Shown here: positions 5,606 to 12,516 of the stretch, piece by piece
Layout: every line of letters begins with the position of its first letter
Position numbering within the stretch: position 1 is the stretch's first letter
Origin: Clostridia bacterium
GTDB taxonomy: Bacteria; Bacillota; Clostridia; DUPQ01
Length of the DNA stretch: 12,516 nt
Reading direction: 5' to 3'
NCBI GenBank assembly: GCA_030592355.1
Contig: JAUVJE010000054.1
Location: 1 to 12,516, forward strand
Made by a program: the position numbers and the translations under genes
Notes under the pieces: generated by a model
Database searches by the model: none
What the model was told of the DNA's origin: nothing
The model's input: only the letters and a program-made list of their open reading frames with translations

Positions 5606-7192
5606 CTAATATTTAAATCTGGTAACTGCTCCGATTTTTTGATTCAAGTCATTTATAATATCCTGCATACCCAAACGCTTCATATCCTTTACATATCTAT
5701 CGATTGCATCGTCAATTGAAATTCTCTGGGAAAGTATCCTGTTGAAATGCGAATCAAACATAGCCCCCGCAGCACTATTGATAATTTCACCTGGCTTTGG
5801 TAAAAAGATTTCCGGATAGGCCATTTTAATGGTTATATCGAATATTATTTCATCTTCCTTACCCTTTTCAATGTACAAGTCCCTTGCTGTTGCATTGCTT
5901 ATTATTTTCCCTAAAATATCTCCGTTTGCCATTTCTGTATTAAGCTCAATATCCATTGTTTCATATGTATACAGCGGATTCCCTTTTAATAATGCCTCAC
6001 GGCTGTAAGAAAAGAAATCCTTATCCAGCACTTCCACTGTTCCCCTATTCAAATTATAGGTGGTGCCCTGGATGCCTCTGCTTGCAAATAAGTATCCCTC
6101 TAAGTCTCCGTACATAATGTCAACAAACGAATTTATTGTCATTCCGGGTTTTTCCGTATTTGCACCCATAAGATAAAATCCATCGGCCAAATCATATGTC
6201 AGAGGATTTAGGTTAACACTTTGGTTTCCCCGGATACCGCTGACAACAGCAAACCTTTCATCTGTAAATACATAACCGGGTACCTTGACATAGCTGTTGG
6301 CAAGGCTGTTATTTTCAAGAAATCCCGAGATTCCGGAGGAATATCTGCCTCTTATTTGTCTGAGTATGCCCGTCTCCCTTAATCCTTTAATATATTCAAG
6401 GGTGGTTTTCATTTCGTCCATGAGCATACTATCTTCAAAAGATCCGTAAATAGTGTTGTATGAGATACTGGTGCGTTGGTATCCATCATTACTTGTGTTA
6501 ACCGGCACTCCGTTTGCATAAAAAATATCTCTAAAACTACCTGCATTGCTGTAGGCCATTCCATAAGTGTCATTGATGCCGTTTTTATCAGGGTCCGATT
6601 CTGCAAGCGCTTTAGAAACTTCATATAGCGAATCTAAATTATTGGGAATACTTAAATCCAACTCTTTTAGGTAATCGGCTCTAAATACGCGCCCCATTAC
6701 AACGGGGGTAAATCCTCTTGGAATAGCCCATATGTGACCATCATCAGATTTATACATCTTTCTCATAGCAGCCGGAAGTTCATTCCATACAGGATTTTCT
6801 GCAAGATATTCTTCCAGGGGGAGTATGTCACCGGTGGCAGCGAGTTCACTGATTCGCAATATACTTGCATAAGGAAATAAATATAACCCATCTGCGCCTG
6901 TGTTTCTTACCTGCTGTGTTGATTTAATTCCAGAAATATCCATACCGAATTCAAGTCTTACGTTCAAGTCTATATCAAAGATTTTATTAAATTCAATTGC
7001 TGCGGCTTCAAGATATCCGGAACTGATTTCGCTTGCCGCTACAATATATATATCGAATTTATCAATTTTCTCTTGAATATCTATTCCTTCAAGCATGGGT
7101 TTTTCACCTATTTGCTCTATTTTTTTACTGCAAGAAGATATATTTAAGAAAACGAATAATATAAAGATTGCCGCTAAAGAACGTTTTTGCAT
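5606..7192 (-). CDS. Extracellular sugar-binding lipoprotein (family 1 type)
   Basis: This 528-residue protein starts with a signal peptide (MQKRSLAAIFILFVFLNISSC). The lipobox ISSC places the lipid anchor at Cys21. The mature part resembles family 1 ABC solute-binding proteins: a first lobe at about 45-170 (SGYLEAAAIEFNKIF, PRGFTPVVMGRVFRADYLKE), then DPDKNGINDTYG at 200-211, a calcium-loop-like insert common in Gram-positive sugar-binding proteins. AGGAG lies 7 bp before the ATG. It is the first gene of the minus-strand block and is followed by nagA. No permease or ATPase gene is present in the window, so it either uses transport partners coded elsewhere or acts as a sensor. The ligand cannot be read; the nagA neighbour hints at an amino sugar. 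Confidence 0.85.
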   Translation of the reverse strand: MQKRSLAAIFILFVFLNISSCSKKIEQIGEKPMLEGIDIQEKIDKFDIYIVAASEISSGYLEAAAIEFNKIFDIDLNVRLEFGMDISGIKSTQQVRNTGADGLYLFPYASILRISELAATGDILPLEEYLAENPVWNELPAAMRKMYKSDDGHIWAIPRGFTPVVMGRVFRADYLKELDLSIPNNLDSLYEVSKALAESDPDKNGINDTYGMAYSNAGSFRDIFYANGVPVNTSNDGYQRTSISYNTIYGSFEDSMLMDEMKTTLEYIKGLRETGILRQIRGRYSSGISGFLENNSLANSYVKVPGYVFTDERFAVVSGIRGNQSVNLNPLTYDLADGFYLMGANTEKPGMTINSFVDIMYGDLEGYLFASRGIQGTTYNLNRGTVEVLDKDFFSYSREALLKGNPLYTYETMDIELNTEMANGDILGKIISNATARDLYIEKGKEDEIIFDITIKMAYPEIFLPKPGEIINSAAGAMFDSHFNRILSQRISIDDAIDRYVKDMKRLGMQDIINDLNQKIGAVTRFKY

Positions 7193-7322
7193 TGCCAGGC
7201 TCCTTATTCTTAGTTGATTATATCTAAAAATATTATAAATGTGTAGATTTTATTTATTACTGCATATCATAATGTAATATAATATTCAGGGACCCATACA
7301 TAATTCATAAGGAGGATAAGCC
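7193..7322. promoter_or_regulatory. Divergent promoter region
   Basis: This AT-rich 130-bp gap lies between the minus-strand carbohydrate block and the plus-strand isomerase/dehydrogenase pair. On the plus strand TATAAT is at 7278-7283, with only a weak -35 near 7254-7260. On the minus strand TATAAT is at 7222-7217, with TACACA (7245-7240, four of six consensus bases) 17 bp upstream. A loose inverted repeat ATTAC...GTAAT spans about 7257-7279. GGAGG precedes the isomerase start. One regulator could control both sides; no well-known operator such as a cre site is recognisable. Confidence 0.5.
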
Positions 7323-8096
7323 ATGAAAGATATTAAAATATCAGCCCAGCTTTTTACGCTTAGGAACTATACAAAAACACTCGGGGAATTTAAAGACACC
7401 CTGTATAAAGTAAAAAAACTGGGATATAAAAGTTTTCAACATTCGGGAGCAGGTCCAATGGATCCGGGGGATATAAAGAATTGCCTCGATGAAACGGGCA
7501 TGATAATGTCCGCCACCCACACCTCTGCACTTCGGCTTAAAAATGATATCAAGGGAGTTATAAAAGAACACCACTTATGGAATTGTGAATTCGTGGGTAT
7601 CGGCATGATGCCTGAAGAATACCAAAACAATTATGACGGAATCGTAAGATTTGCCCATGAGTACAATGAGATAGGAAGAATTCTCAAGAAGGAAGGTTTA
7701 AGACTCATATACCATAATCACAATTTTGAGTTTCAAAAATACAACGACAAACTCATTATGGATATTTTGATGGAAGAAACTGATCCAAATAGTTTCGAAT
7801 TTGAAATTGATACATACTGGGTTCAGGCAGGCGGCGGCGACCCTGTTGACTGGATTTATAAACTGGACGGCCGCATGGGATACATCCATTTTAAGGATAT
7901 GGCAATGTCGGGCAGGGATCAGATTTTTGCTCCTGTCGGAGAAGGAAATCTGAACTGGGAAAAGATAATTACCGCTTGTGAAGAAACAGCTGTTGAGTGG
8001 TGTGCCGTTGAGCAGGATGTATGTGAAATTTCGGAATTCGATTGCCTTGGACAAAGTTATGACAACCTTACAATACATTATGGCATGAAGGACTAG
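7323..8096 (+). CDS. Sugar (phosphate) isomerase/epimerase, xylose-isomerase-like TIM barrel
   Basis: This 257-residue AP_endonuc_2 superfamily protein has the usual set of metal ligands: Glu136 in YHNHNFEF (130-137), Asp163 in FEIDTYW, His189 in GYIHFKD (186-192) and Glu230 in WCAVEQD. PVGEGNLNW (204-212) is another family signature. Members isomerise or epimerise ketoses, keto-inositols or 3-keto sugars, or act as dehydratases, so the exact reaction is open. GGAGG lies about 7 bp before the ATG. The following dehydrogenase starts 2 bp after the stop, a pairing often seen when a sugar is oxidised and then isomerised or eliminated. Transcription likely starts at the TATAAT near 7278. Confidence 0.9.
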   Translation: MKDIKISAQLFTLRNYTKTLGEFKDTLYKVKKLGYKSFQHSGAGPMDPGDIKNCLDETGMIMSATHTSALRLKNDIKGVIKEHHLWNCEFVGIGMMPEEYQNNYDGIVRFAHEYNEIGRILKKEGLRLIYHNHNFEFQKYNDKLIMDILMEETDPNSFEFEIDTYWVQAGGGDPVDWIYKLDGRMGYIHFKDMAMSGRDQIFAPVGEGNLNWEKIITACEETAVEWCAVEQDVCEISEFDCLGQSYDNLTIHYGMKD

Positions 8097-8098
8097 TT

Positions 8099-9256
8099 AT
8101 GAATAAAGTGAAACTTGGAATTATTGGCTACGGAAGCATGGGCTCTACGCATGCACAATATATTCTTGACGGTGAAGTGCCGGGTTGCGAATTGTCCTGT
8201 GTGTTTGACAATGATCCAGGAAAGCTAAAAAAAGCCCGGGAAGAACTTCCGGTGCATGTAGCTATATTCAGTGATTACAATGAATTGCTTTCGTCATGTT
8301 CATGCGACGCCGTACTGATAGCGACCCCTCACTATTTTCACTCTGAACTTGCGGTCAAGGCTTTTGAAAACCAGAAACATGTACTGTGCGAAAAACCCGC
8401 CGGAGTTTATACGCTGCAAGTCGAGCAAATGAACGCCGCTGCAAAAAAAAGCGGAAAATTCTTCTCCATGATGTTTAATCAACGGACAAATCCAATTTAT
8501 CTTAAGGCTAAACAGATGATTGACGACGGCGAACTTGGCGCAATAAAAAGAAGCGTTTGGATTATTACCGACTGGTACCGTCCCCAAAGCTATTTCAATG
8601 CAGGCACCTGGAGAGCCACATGGAAAGGCGAAGGAGGAGGAGTTCTTCTAAATCAAGATCCCCATCAGCTCGATCTATGGCAGTGGATATGCGGCATGCC
8701 CTTAAGAATTAATGCATTTTGCTATTTTGGGAAATACCATGATATAGAGGTCGAGGACGATGTAACCGCTTTTGCTGAATACGAAAATGGCGCTACCGGC
8801 GTCTTTATTACTACAACCGGTGAAGCTCCCGGAACCAACAGATTTGAAATCAGCGGAGATATGGGCAAATTAGTAATAGAGGATAATAAACTTCTCTTCT
8901 ATAAGCTGGAGATGTCTGAAAGAAAATTCAACAGCGAATTCAAAGGCGGTTTCGGCCAACCTGATAACACCGTCGAAGAAATCGATACAAGCGGTGAGAA
9001 TCCGCAACATAAAGGAATTACACGCAATTTTATTAACGCCATACTCCATAGAGAAAAGCTCATTGCCCCCGGTCTTGAGGGAATTAACAGTTTAATGCTG
9101 TCAAATGCCATGCTTCTTTCATCCTGGACGGGAAAAATGGTTGATTTGCCAATCGATTCAAAACTATACAAAAAATTTCTTGACGATAAAATCGCAAATT
9201 CAAATATCGTTAAAAAAACTTCCAATGTAATACTGGAGACAAATGGAACCTATTAA
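8099..9256 (+). CDS. Gfo/Idh/MocA family NAD(P)-dependent oxidoreductase
   Basis: This 385-residue protein starts with a Rossmann fold: GIIGYGSMGSTH (8-19) carries GxGxxG for NAD(P). CEKPAG (97-102) holds the conserved Lys99 of the EKP motif. GGGVLLNQDPHQLD (179-192) holds the active-site His189 and opens the C-terminal substrate-binding alpha/beta domain. Family members oxidise sugars, inositols or their derivatives. The ATG follows the isomerase stop by 2 bp and has AGGA about 6 bp upstream inside the end of that gene, so the two are co-transcribed. The substrate is not identifiable, but the isomerase partner argues for a carbohydrate pathway. Confidence 0.92.
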   Translation: MNKVKLGIIGYGSMGSTHAQYILDGEVPGCELSCVFDNDPGKLKKAREELPVHVAIFSDYNELLSSCSCDAVLIATPHYFHSELAVKAFENQKHVLCEKPAGVYTLQVEQMNAAAKKSGKFFSMMFNQRTNPIYLKAKQMIDDGELGAIKRSVWIITDWYRPQSYFNAGTWRATWKGEGGGVLLNQDPHQLDLWQWICGMPLRINAFCYFGKYHDIEVEDDVTAFAEYENGATGVFITTTGEAPGTNRFEISGDMGKLVIEDNKLLFYKLEMSERKFNSEFKGGFGQPDNTVEEIDTSGENPQHKGITRNFINAILHREKLIAPGLEGINSLMLSNAMLLSSWTGKMVDLPIDSKLYKKFLDDKIANSNIVKKTSNVILETNGTY

Positions 9257-9365
9257 TCAACACTTTAAAAATCTATTCCATTGTTATTTATTTCATAACA
9301 CCGGTATGTTTAATAATGTTTGATTTATTGCTAATATGTATGTAGCATCTCTAGGAGCAACATCT

Positions 9366-9701
9366 ATGGATTGGAAACTTATCGGAAAAAGAATACGAAG
9401 TAAACGACTTCAGTGCAAGCTCACCCAGGAGCAACTTGCAGACTTTGCTGAGACTTCCAATATTTATATCTGCAGAATTGAAAACGGCGACGCTAAACCT
9501 ACCTTAACAAAACTAAAAAAAATATGTGAAGCCCTTGGCTGTCCCATGTCATACATGGTTGAGGGAAAGGGTATTGCGGGGTACGACAAAAATGCCGCAT
9601 ATATATCAAGTTTTCTCGACACATGCTCTCCGTATATGGTAGGAGTCATACGTCAAATAATTGAATCAATTATCCAAGAAAGAAAAATAGAACAAAACTG
9701 A
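9366..9701 (+). CDS. Small XRE-family helix-turn-helix regulator
   Basis: With the start at 9366 the protein has 111 residues. The HTH_3 domain covers about residues 4-65: the turn's first helix is LTQEQLADFAE (19-29), the recognition helix is SNIYICRIENG (31-41), and KPTLTKLKKICEALGC follows. The C-terminal 45 residues are not a recognised sensor domain. I prefer 9366 to the upstream ATG at 9336 because GGAG lies 8 bp before it and the HTH begins directly after it. It follows the dehydrogenase after a 109-bp gap with a TAATAT (9332-9337) and weak -35, so it may have its own promoter. It converges on hflX with 24 bp between stops. Its target could be the adjacent sugar genes. Confidence 0.85.
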   Translation: MDWKLIGKRIRSKRLQCKLTQEQLADFAETSNIYICRIENGDAKPTLTKLKKICEALGCPMSYMVEGKGIAGYDKNAAYISSFLDTCSPYMVGVIRQIIESIIQERKIEQN

Positions 9702-9725
9702 ATATTGCTTTCATAATACTGCAGG

Positions 9726-11459
9726 TTAGTGATTTAATTCCGATTTAATTTTGGAAAGACTCTTTTTAGTCAGTCTAAGTTTAAAACTGATGAATTCACT
9801 TTCGTACTCTTTTGAAATAACATCTGTGTTTTCATGAATATATGATATAAGTGCACCTTTATCGTATGGAACGTTGATATCAACTGTTATCCTGGCTCCT
9901 TCAGCAGCAACTTCAAGTTTTTCTAAAAGCTCAGGTATGCCATCTCCTGTTAGTGCAGAAATTGGAAATCTGTTGCCTATGTCCCTGTAAATATCAGTGT
10001 TGTCTGTTAAATCTATTTTATTTACTACTTCAAGAACCGGTATTTCTCCTGCACCTAATTCATTTAATATTTCGTATACAATTTCTTTCTGATTTTCCAT
10101 CTTGGGACTCGAACCATCCATTATATGAAGAATTAAATCAGCCTTGCTAACTTCTTCAAGTGTCGATTTAAAAGCCTCTACCAATTCATGTGGAAGTTTG
10201 CTTACGAAGCCTACTGTATCTATTATTATTATATCTTCACCTGATGGTAATTCGAGTTTTCTGGCTGAAGGGTCCAGGGTAGCAAAAAGTATATCTTCAG
10301 CAATAACTGTGCTGTCTGTCAGCATATTGAGCAAAGTTGATTTACCTGCATTTGTGTACCCGGCCAGAGCTACTGTAAATATATTTTTCTTTCTTCGGTT
10401 CTCACTTAACATTTCTCTACGTATCTGAATACTCTTTAATTCCCTCTTGAGGAAATTCATCCTTCTTAGAATATGCCGTCTGTCTGTCTCGAGCATGGTT
10501 TCACCGGGACCTCTTGTCCCTATTCCTCCGCCAAGACGCGAAAGGGCAATTCCAAGCCCTGCAAGGCGTGGAAGATTATAAGTTTGCTGAGCAAGTTCAA
10601 CTTGAATTTTCCCTTCTTTTGTGTTTGCCCTTTGAGCAAATATATCCAATATCAAAGAACTTCTGTCGAGTATCTTTATTTTTTTTAGCACTTTTTCTAT
10701 ATGACTGAGTTGTCCCGGTGAGAGCGGATCATCAAACACAATTGTATCCGCTTCAAGCCTACTGCAAAGATGCATCAGTTCAGTGATTTTACCTTTACCC
10801 ATGTAGTATGCTGAGTCATATCCATCCCGACTCTGTTCTACCATATGAACACATTGTCCGCCTGCTGAAGATATCAGTTCTTTCAGTTCATCAAGTAATG
10901 CTTTACTGCCGGGCACACTGACTCCGGCAGCAATAACCCTTTCTTCGTCATGATAAATTTCAACTGGTTTCCAACTTCCGAATTCCAGGGCAGTGTCAAT
11001 TAAGTCAGATGTTGACTCAAGTGAAAAATAGGGTCCGAGCACTTCTGCTTCTACCTTCTCACCCATATAAGCGCCATAGATACCATTGGGTTTACCAGCA
11101 CTGACTCCCACAGCTGCCATAAGCAGCAGACCTGTCTGCTTGAGTGTATCTAGGTCAATTGAAGATAACATACCACCGCCTCTGGGATGGGTATGCACGC
11201 ATCGCGCCCCGCGGCCGATTTTGGATGAATCCAAAGATACGGTCCTGAAATCTCCCACGGCAATATAATCTACTTTTCCAGATGAAGATATATATACGGC
11301 AATTTCGCGGTTAATAATACCTGTCATACTACATATTTCACTGAGGATTAATTCATCACACAGTAAACCAGGCTCACTAATAATATCGTATAGTCCCATC
11401 AGCCTTTCGAGTATGCTTTTTTTTAGTCCGTTCGTATTACCGTGTACTTCGTTTTTCAT
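9726..11459 (-). CDS. hflX: HflX GTPase with N-terminal JAMM/MPN-like domain
   Basis: HflX binds ribosomes and rescues or splits stalled ones. At 577 residues this protein is about 150-200 residues longer than classic HflX. The C-terminal part is standard: the HflX subdomain (about 185-350) has YYMGKGK, DDPLSPGQ, QRANTKEGKIQVELAQ and RLGGGIGTRGPGE. The G domain follows with G1 GYTNAGKS (367-374), Thr394 in ATLDPSAR, G3 DTVGF (414-418), G4 NKID (480-483) and G5 SAL (501-503). The extra N-terminus (about 10-165) contains HTHP-x6-S-x2-D (His89, His91, Ser99, Asp102) with Glu52 upstream, the JAMM metalloprotease pattern. The ATG is 1 bp after the pmbA-like stop, with GGGGAG inside that gene's end, so the two are coupled. 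Confidence 0.95.
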   Translation of the reverse strand: MKNEVHGNTNGLKKSILERLMGLYDIISEPGLLCDELILSEICSMTGIINREIAVYISSSGKVDYIAVGDFRTVSLDSSKIGRGARCVHTHPRGGGMLSSIDLDTLKQTGLLLMAAVGVSAGKPNGIYGAYMGEKVEAEVLGPYFSLESTSDLIDTALEFGSWKPVEIYHDEERVIAAGVSVPGSKALLDELKELISSAGGQCVHMVEQSRDGYDSAYYMGKGKITELMHLCSRLEADTIVFDDPLSPGQLSHIEKVLKKIKILDRSSLILDIFAQRANTKEGKIQVELAQQTYNLPRLAGLGIALSRLGGGIGTRGPGETMLETDRRHILRRMNFLKRELKSIQIRREMLSENRRKKNIFTVALAGYTNAGKSTLLNMLTDSTVIAEDILFATLDPSARKLELPSGEDIIIIDTVGFVSKLPHELVEAFKSTLEEVSKADLILHIMDGSSPKMENQKEIVYEILNELGAGEIPVLEVVNKIDLTDNTDIYRDIGNRFPISALTGDGIPELLEKLEVAAEGARITVDINVPYDKGALISYIHENTDVISKEYESEFISFKLRLTKKSLSKIKSELNH

Positions 11460-11460
11460 A

Positions 11461-12516
11461 TTACTCCCCGGCTACTGCCAGTTCTTTAACCAATAGTGAT
11501 GGAGAACCTGTTCCTCCTCCGAATGCGAACTTCAAATCGGAAGCTGCGGCAGTAACATTTTTTAACGCTTCATAGTAATTGCCTGATACTGTTATCTGGT
11601 TTACGGAACGGCTTTTTTTACCGTTTTTAATCAAGTACCCCTTTGCCGGCAGTGAAAAATCTCCGGAAATTGGATTGAATCCGGAATGTATGCCGTCTAG
11701 TTCAATTATGTGTATGCCCTTTTCAACCCCGGATATCAATTCGTTAACATCTTTTTCACCTGGTTTAAAATAGAAATTAGCAGCCGATATTCCTATTGTT
11801 GACTTATATGAGCCCCTTGATGCATTACCGGTAGATTCCACTCCGTCTTTACCTGCGCTTTTCAAATTATACAGATATGTCTTCAATACACCGTTTTCAA
11901 TGATATTTTTATACCGGGTTGCAACACCTTCGCCATCGAAGGATGCAGTACCGGTTCCGCCTATCAGAAACGGATCATCAACCAGGGTAATACAATCAGC
12001 TGCGATTTTTTCATTGAGCTTACCCTTGAGCATCGACAGGTTTTTCTGAACCGCCCTGGCTGAGAAGATGGACGATACCGCGGAAAGCAAGTCTGCTGAA
12101 ACCATACCGTCTAGTATTATTTCATAGTTTCCGCTCTTTATGGTTTTTGCATCAAGAAAATCCAGTGCCATATCAACGGCGGTCTTTGCCATCTTATCAA
12201 CATCGAATTTAGAAAAATCATTGTCAATTATAAAATCATAACCGGAACTGAAAACATCATTTTCAGAAGCCAACACCATAATGAATGCATATGCATAGTT
12301 CCCGCTGTCAGTCAATTCAAGCCCCTTTGTATTGGCAAGCAGCGAGGTGCCTGATCCCGTACCGAGCACACAGTATTGACTCGCTTTAATTCTCGGGTCC
12401 ATCGCGAGTGCCTTTTTTTCAAGTTCCATGGCAAAATCGATTTTCTGCTTTTCAGTAACGTTTTCAAGGTCCGGGTTCACATTATCCACAGGTGTATATT
12501 TTTCAGAACCGCTAAA
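11461..12516 (-). CDS. pmbA: TldE/PmbA-like protein (partial, N-terminus outside the window)
   Basis: The frame is open to the right edge (FSGSEKYTP upstream of a GTG at 12489), so that GTG is not taken as the start. About 351 residues are visible of a family usually near 440-450. Supporting segments are the central ASFDGEGVATRY...G.LKTYLYNLKSA region, GNASRGSYKSTIG, and the C-terminal HSGFNPISGDFSLPAKGY...QITVSGN block, which parallels the TldE ending. No HExxxH motif is visible in this part, which fits TldE/PmbA rather than TldD. In TldD/TldE pairs, TldD carries the metal site and TldE is the partner subunit. A tldD-like gene is expected just upstream, beyond the right edge. It overlaps the hflX translation signals. 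Confidence 0.9.
   Translation of the reverse strand, partial: FSGSEKYTPVDNVNPDLENVTEKQKIDFAMELEKKALAMDPRIKASQYCVLGTGSGTSLLANTKGLELTDSGNYAYAFIMVLASENDVFSSGYDFIIDNDFSKFDVDKMAKTAVDMALDFLDAKTIKSGNYEIILDGMVSADLLSAVSSIFSARAVQKNLSMLKGKLNEKIAADCITLVDDPFLIGGTGTASFDGEGVATRYKNIIENGVLKTYLYNLKSAGKDGVESTGNASRGSYKSTIGISAANFYFKPGEKDVNELISGVEKGIHIIELDGIHSGFNPISGDFSLPAKGYLIKNGKKSRSVNQITVSGNYYEALKNVTAAASDLKFAFGGGTGSPSLLVKELAVAGE

Noticed and set aside
9336..9365. Upstream ATG for the XRE regulator, adding 10 residues.
   Set aside because: There is no ribosome binding site before it, whereas the ATG at 9366 has GGAG at 8 bp and begins right at the HTH domain.
9702..9725. Possible shared terminator between the convergent XRE and hflX genes.
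   Set aside because: Only 24 bp separate the stops and no convincing stem with a T run is visible.
1..12516. CRISPR arrays, tRNA or rRNA genes, and known metabolite riboswitches.
   Set aside because: No regularly spaced repeats, cloverleaf-like segments or riboswitch core motifs were recognised on either strand by eye.

Overview
The window reads as a stretch of chromosome from an anaerobic, moderately AT-rich Firmicute, most likely a clostridial lineage. This is an inference from the strong AGGAG/GGAGG ribosome binding sites, the clostridial-type HflX with an extra N-terminal domain, the family 1 sugar-binding lipoprotein, and the bacterial PMT-type glycosyltransferase. I cannot name a species.

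Layout from left to right. (1) The tail of an unidentified plus-strand gene ends at 110, followed by a hairpin terminator. (2) An intact IS110-group insertion sequence (about 200-1769, minus strand) sits between that terminator and the end of a PMT-family membrane glycosyltransferase gene. (3) A minus-strand carbohydrate block runs from about 7192 down to 1786: sugar-binding lipoprotein, nagA-like deacetylase, YgjP-like metallopeptidase (overlapping nagA and starting with TTG), a 141-bp gap carrying two GACCC-T-GGGT(C) palindromes, then the PMT gene. (4) A 130-bp divergent promoter region (7193-7322) separates this block from a plus-strand pair: a sugar isomerase/epimerase-like TIM barrel and a Gfo/Idh/MocA dehydrogenase, 2 bp apart. 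(5) A small XRE-type regulator (plus) converges on a minus-strand pair, pmbA/tldE-like (cut by the window edge) and hflX, which are 1 bp apart.

The most striking content is in the insertion sequence. The 252 bp upstream of its DEDD transposase can be read as a complete bridge RNA: a 5' stem-loop, a target-binding loop and a donor-binding loop. All four expected guide segments match the DNA at the two element ends. The target-left guide matches 12 nt and the target-right guide 7 nt. The donor-left guide matches 7 nt and the donor-right guide 5 nt. The shared core is GG (or GT, with one base of ambiguity). Joining the two ends as in the excised circle builds a promoter with TTGACT and TATAAG exactly 17 bp apart, placed just upstream of the bridge RNA. 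These independent signals fix the ends, the core and the pre-insertion target from sequence alone.

The carbohydrate genes may work together in glycan or amino-sugar uptake and breakdown, but no ABC permease or ATPase is in the window, so the transport partner must lie elsewhere. The HflX protein carries an N-terminal JAMM/MPN-like domain with a complete metal-binding motif.
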